Of a stretch of DNA of 16,628 bases, positions 14,431 to 16,628 are shown one piece after another (positions within the stretch are counted from its first letter, which is position 1; every line of letters starts with the position of its first letter). The translations under genes and the position numbers were made by a program. The notes under the pieces were generated by a model, which was given only the letters and a program-made list of their open reading frames with translations, did no database searches and had not been told where the DNA came from. This stretch comes from Mayfieldus sp038329895 (GTDB taxonomy: Bacteria; Actinomycetota; Thermoleophilia; Solirubrobacterales; 70-9): assembly GCA_038329895.1 (NCBI GenBank), contig JBBQNM010000052.1:1-16628 (forward strand), in the 5' to 3' direction.

Positions 14431-15853
14431 TGTGCTTCACCTCGCTTTGGGCTGCGCGCTTCGCGCTGCCTGCTCGCTTAACGCCATTCCCTGCCCCATT
14501 GCCCGGCGTTCCACCATCGGCGCCGGCCGCCGCGGCTTCCAGAAGCTCCTCAGCGCTGCTCTCGGCGGCGCTGGTGATCGGGATCACCGCCGCGCTGCCA
14601 TTCTCACCGCGGGCGAGGTGGCGCCGGATCTCCGCCGCGAGCATCTCGCCGGCCTCGGGGGTGGTGTCCGGCGAGACGACCATCAGCCCTGAATGCTTGA
14701 GGCGGAAAAGCTGGTCGCGCGAACGCAGGGAGCCCCGCAGCGCGGAAGCAAGCTCGCGGGTGCTGCGGCCGTTGTCGGCCGGGACCAGGATCACGCTCAG
14801 CGGCTCGCCGCTTGCCCGTGCGTGGGCGATCTCGCGCGGGAGCCTGCGCCGCAGCGCGCCCTCGCCTGAACGCCGTCGTCGCACCTCGAGGGCCGCGAGG
14901 CAACCGGCGATCGCGGCGGCGATCAGCAGGTACAGGAGCAAGTGGTTTCCGCCACCGCTGTTCACCTCCGGTCCCCCGTAGGCCTGCTGGCGCTTGGCGT
15001 CGATCGAACCGAACTGGACGACCTTGTCGATCCGGGCGACGCCGCCCGGGTACCGCATCAAGGCCTGGACGCGATACGAGGTGCCCTGGCTGGGATGGAG
15101 GCTGGGAACCAAGAGCGGATAGGCGATCGAGGTCCCGGTGACGAAGGTTCCCGGCCCCAATTTGCGCCTCGCCACCGTGTTGTCGCCATCGCTGATCGTG
15201 GCGACGCCGTGGACGTTTTGGAGGATCACGTTGCCGCTGTTGCGCCCGTGGATCGAGAACGTCACTCCGGCTGGCTCGCGGTCGAGGCCGACACCGGTCA
15301 GCTTGATTGACGGGTGCCGCGGGCCGGGCAGGGCGGTGACCAGCCCGACCGCGTAGCGCTGCACGCTGGAGATCGCCACGTTGCCCTTCAGCTGAACCTG
15401 GTCCGACGTTCCCACCGCCTGGACGCTGATCCCCGCCAGGTAGTCGCCCGGGCCCGCGCTGGACGGCACATTCACCGAGACCGGGACCCGTGCCCGTCCG
15501 TGGGGCGCGAGCGTGACGCGTCGCTGCCCAAGGACCATCCAGCTCGCAGGACCGCTGGCCTTTGTGCCATGCAATCCGTAGGCGGAGCCAAGCGTGCTCG
15601 CGGTCAGCCCGCGCACCGGGTCGAGCATCACCGCGACCCGCTTACCGGTCTGGTTCTGCAGATTCAGCGAGCCGGCCGACGTGGTCTGCCCCGGCTGCGC
15701 CAGAACCTGGAAATAGTTGCCGGTGTCTCCAGAGGCCGACGAGACGGTGACCGTCATCGGCGGCGCTGCGGCTGCGAACGCGCCGGGCGCGCACGCGAGC
15801 GTGCCGGCCACGATGACCGGCACGATGCTCGCAATTTGCGAATAATGTCGCAT
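14375..15853 (-). CDS. WxL-interacting-protein-like membrane protein with cytoplasmic degenerate GGDEF domain (copy A)
   Basis: A 492-residue paralogue of copy B with the same order of parts. Signal peptide 1-29; DUF916-like region 33-145 (GNYFQVLAQPGQ, GDYLAGISVQ); DUF3324-like region ~160-282 (QRYAVGLVTALPG, GRNSGNVILQNVHG). Transmembrane helix 304-322 with RRRR after it. Degenerate GGDEF ~332-445 (LRRRLPREIAHARASGEPLSV, PDTTPEAGEMLAAEIRRHL, SAEELLEAA). KHSGL (386-390) replaces the GGDEF signature and RSRD (377-380) occupies the I-site position. A disordered Gly/Ser/Ala tail ends the protein. By family knowledge WxLIP proteins bind WxL proteins at the wall; the cytoplasmic module is unlike the short tails of Firmicutes WxLIPs. 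ATG 15853 matches copy B; a TTG at 15871 lies at better distance from the GGGGAG box and cannot be excluded. Confidence 0.77.
   Translation of the reverse strand: MRHYSQIASIVPVIVAGTLACAPGAFAAAAPPMTVTVSSASGDTGNYFQVLAQPGQTTSAGSLNLQNQTGKRVAVMLDPVRGLTASTLGSAYGLHGTKASGPASWMVLGQRRVTLAPHGRARVPVSVNVPSSAGPGDYLAGISVQAVGTSDQVQLKGNVAISSVQRYAVGLVTALPGPRHPSIKLTGVGLDREPAGVTFSIHGRNSGNVILQNVHGVATISDGDNTVARRKLGPGTFVTGTSIAYPLLVPSLHPSQGTSYRVQALMRYPGGVARIDKVVQFGSIDAKRQQAYGGPEVNSGGGNHLLLYLLIAAAIAGCLAALEVRRRRSGEGALRRRLPREIAHARASGEPLSVILVPADNGRSTRELASALRGSLRSRDQLFRLKHSGLMVVSPDTTPEAGEMLAAEIRRHLARGENGSAAVIPITSAAESSAEELLEAAAAGADGGTPGNGAGNGVKRAGSAKRAAQSEVKHSGTEAPAVGSPDGSHHPA
14437..14443 (-). promoter_or_regulatory. Shine-Dalgarno (GAGGTGA) inside the upstream gene, setting the WxL-B start
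   Basis: GAGGTGA on the minus strand with a 6-nt spacer to the GTG at 14430. It lies within the coding end of the interacting-protein gene and supports the 56-nt gene overlap. Confidence 0.6.
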
Positions 15854-15887
15854 GGGGGTGGGGCGAAGCAAAGCTCCGATTCTCCCC
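15854..15887 (-). promoter_or_regulatory. Conserved 5' leader hairpin with displaced Shine-Dalgarno (copy A)
   Basis: GGGGAG (15882-15887, minus strand) stands 28 nt before the ATG, with a 6-bp hairpin CGGAGC-TTT-GCTTCG (15864-15878) in between. One stem pair is G-U where copy B has G-C, so pairing is kept while sequence changes. A C-rich run next to the ATG can pair with the G-run. Confidence 0.5.
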
Positions 15888-15890
15888 TTC

Positions 15891-15917
15891 CTATCGGCGG
15901 ATCAGGGTCCGCTGTTA
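15891..15917 (-). promoter_or_regulatory. Candidate sigma-28/WhiG-type promoter (copy A)
   Basis: Minus strand: TAAC (15914-15917), exactly 15 nt, then GCCGATAG (15891-15898). This fits the FliA/WhiG consensus TAAA-N15-GCCGATAA at 3/4 and 7/8. The -35 part overlaps the last codons of the WxL-A gene. Confidence 0.45.
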
Positions 15918-16585
15918 AGTGACCAGACCAGGTTGACCTTGTAGACCTCGTTGGCCGGCAACACCGAGGTGTTGCTGGGGGTGGCGAGCGAAAGGCTCGA
16001 TGCCGTGTAACCGGAGGTCAGAAAGGTGCCCATGCCGGCGCTTGTGGCGGCCGAGACGACCTTAGTCGGGCTGGCTGAGTCCACAAAGCAGCCCGCGTTA
16101 CAGGAATGGGTCGGCGCGGTGCCGGTGGAGCCGTTTTGGGCCGTAAAGCCGGCGCTTGTGCTGTTAAGCGTCAGCGAGTTCGCCACCAGCGTGGCGCCAC
16201 CGGAGACATAGCTGTTGGCGGGGTCTGAGCCACAGTTGGCCACCGTGCAGAACTGCTTAAACACGGCGCTTCCCGATGGGCCGTCACCGGCAACGGTGAC
16301 GTTGTAGCCAGAGCCAGAGCCAGTCGCATCGGCGACTGAGAAGTTGGTCATCTGGGTGTTGGTGGCCTGGGCCTGTCCGTTGAGCGTCACAGCGTTTAGG
16401 TTGGGGGTGTCGGGTGAGGTGCCGAAGTTCAACGAACCGGCCGTAACTGAGAACTGCGTGGTGTCTAGAACTGAGCCAAGGGCTGTCGCTGGCAGGACAC
16501 AAACTGCAAGCGCGCTAGCGGCGACCGCAAGGCCGATCCGCAGGCGTCGCGCCGAGGCGTTGAGGTGATTCTGTTTATTCCGCAT
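15902..16585 (-). CDS. Small WxL-like secreted surface protein (copy A)
   Basis: A 227-residue secreted protein made of a signal peptide (basic start, hydrophobic 17-36, probable cleavage after ATALG at ~37) and a single WxL-like domain. The domain contains LNGQAQATNTQMTNFSVAD (68-86), GYNVTVAGDG (93-102) where Tyr94 replaces the first Trp, and four cysteines (Cys113, Cys118, Cys162, Cys166) in CTVANCGSD and CNAGC. It ends in LVWSLNSGP with Trp221. Copies B and C share this layout, including the exact SGP ending. Firmicutes WxL domains end similarly with a W-x-L near the C-terminus and bind peptidoglycan. It is followed after 48 nt by its presumed partner, the interacting protein A. The ATG at 16585 has no strong Shine-Dalgarno; the promoter is probably outside the window. 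Confidence 0.75.
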   Translation of the reverse strand: MRNKQNHLNASARRLRIGLAVAASALAVCVLPATALGSVLDTTQFSVTAGSLNFGTSPDTPNLNAVTLNGQAQATNTQMTNFSVADATGSGSGYNVTVAGDGPSGSAVFKQFCTVANCGSDPANSYVSGGATLVANSLTLNSTSAGFTAQNGSTGTAPTHSCNAGCFVDSASPTKVVSAATSAGMGTFLTSGYTASSLSLATPSNTSVLPANEVYKVNLVWSLNSGP

Positions 16586-16595
16586 GCAGGGCTTC

Positions 16596-16615
16596 TCGGC
16601 GCCTGGGGGTGCCGA
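16596..16615 (-). other. Imperfect 8-bp hairpin in the WxL-A leader
   Basis: TCGGCACC-CCCA-GGCGCCGA on the minus strand pairs at seven of eight positions, 10 nt before the ATG of the WxL-A gene. It could affect translation start or be a terminator of an upstream gene that lies beyond the edge. Confidence 0.3.
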
Positions 16616-16628
16616 CTCGACAGCGGTT

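Larger units (their letters stand above)
9319..15853 (-). repeat. Diverged tandem duplication of a WxL-interacting / WxL gene pair
   Basis: Segment 12127-15853 (interacting protein A plus WxL B) is paralogous to 9319-11937 (interacting protein B plus truncated WxL C), in the same order and orientation. DNA similarity is evident even at gene ends: all WxL copies finish with a codon set for SGP-stop, and the interacting-protein tails share GGAAGC and TCGGTAGCC blocks. The second unit has lost the first ~400 codons of its WxL gene. Confidence 0.75.

Overview
The window is GC-rich throughout, and its genes use many GTG starts and tight 4-nt stop/start overlaps. It has single-copy tRNA genes without an encoded CCA, an L,D-transpeptidase and secreted wall-type proteins. 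This points to a high-GC Gram-positive bacterium (Actinomycetota). A Thermoleophilia/Solirubrobacterales-like lineage is my guess, but there is no rRNA or marker gene here to settle it. No integrase, transposase, plasmid function, phage gene or CRISPR array was seen.

Left part (95-6623, all on the minus strand): tRNA-Ser(GCT) is followed by an L,D-transpeptidase and then a compact seven-gene acyl-chain operon, ending at tRNA-Arg(ACG). In transcription order the operon encodes a hotdog thioesterase-like protein, a FabG-like ketoreductase, an acyl carrier protein, a FabF-like ketosynthase with an intact Cys-His-His triad, an AfsA-family (A-factor biosynthesis hotdog) protein, a second hotdog protein, and an acyltransferase that carries a type I PKS-like N-terminal linker. 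Five of the six junctions are 4-nt ATGA/GTGA overlaps, so the set is probably made stoichiometrically. It contains the loading, condensing, reducing, carrying and releasing functions of a small dissociated fatty-acid/polyketide synthase plus an AfsA-type enzyme. The product is unknown; a butyrolactone/butenolide-like signal or an unusual lipid is an inference.

Middle (6728-9271): a PLP-dependent alanine-racemase/D-threonine-aldolase-fold enzyme (plus strand) is convergent, with a 3-nt gap, to an FAD-dependent D-arabinono-1,4-lactone-oxidase-like protein (minus strand).

Right part (9319-16585, all minus): a duplicated surface-protein locus that looks like an actinobacterial version of the WxL system of Firmicutes. 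In transcription order it holds a small WxL-like protein (A), a WxL-interacting-protein-like membrane protein (A), a large WxL-like lipoprotein (B), a second WxL-interacting-like protein (B), and an N-terminally truncated WxL remnant (C). Both WxL-interacting-like proteins have, after their transmembrane helix, a cytoplasmic degenerate GGDEF domain. It has lost the GGDEF signature but keeps an RxxD at the I-site position, so they are candidate c-di-GMP receptors wired to a cell-surface complex. Both genes are preceded by a conserved leader (hairpin plus a displaced purine-rich box) and by a sequence resembling a sigma-28/WhiG promoter. This locus is the most novel part of the window.

The only non-coding stretches are short (under about 200 nt). 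They hold the regulatory elements, hairpins and repeats listed; nothing else was recognised at 1-94.
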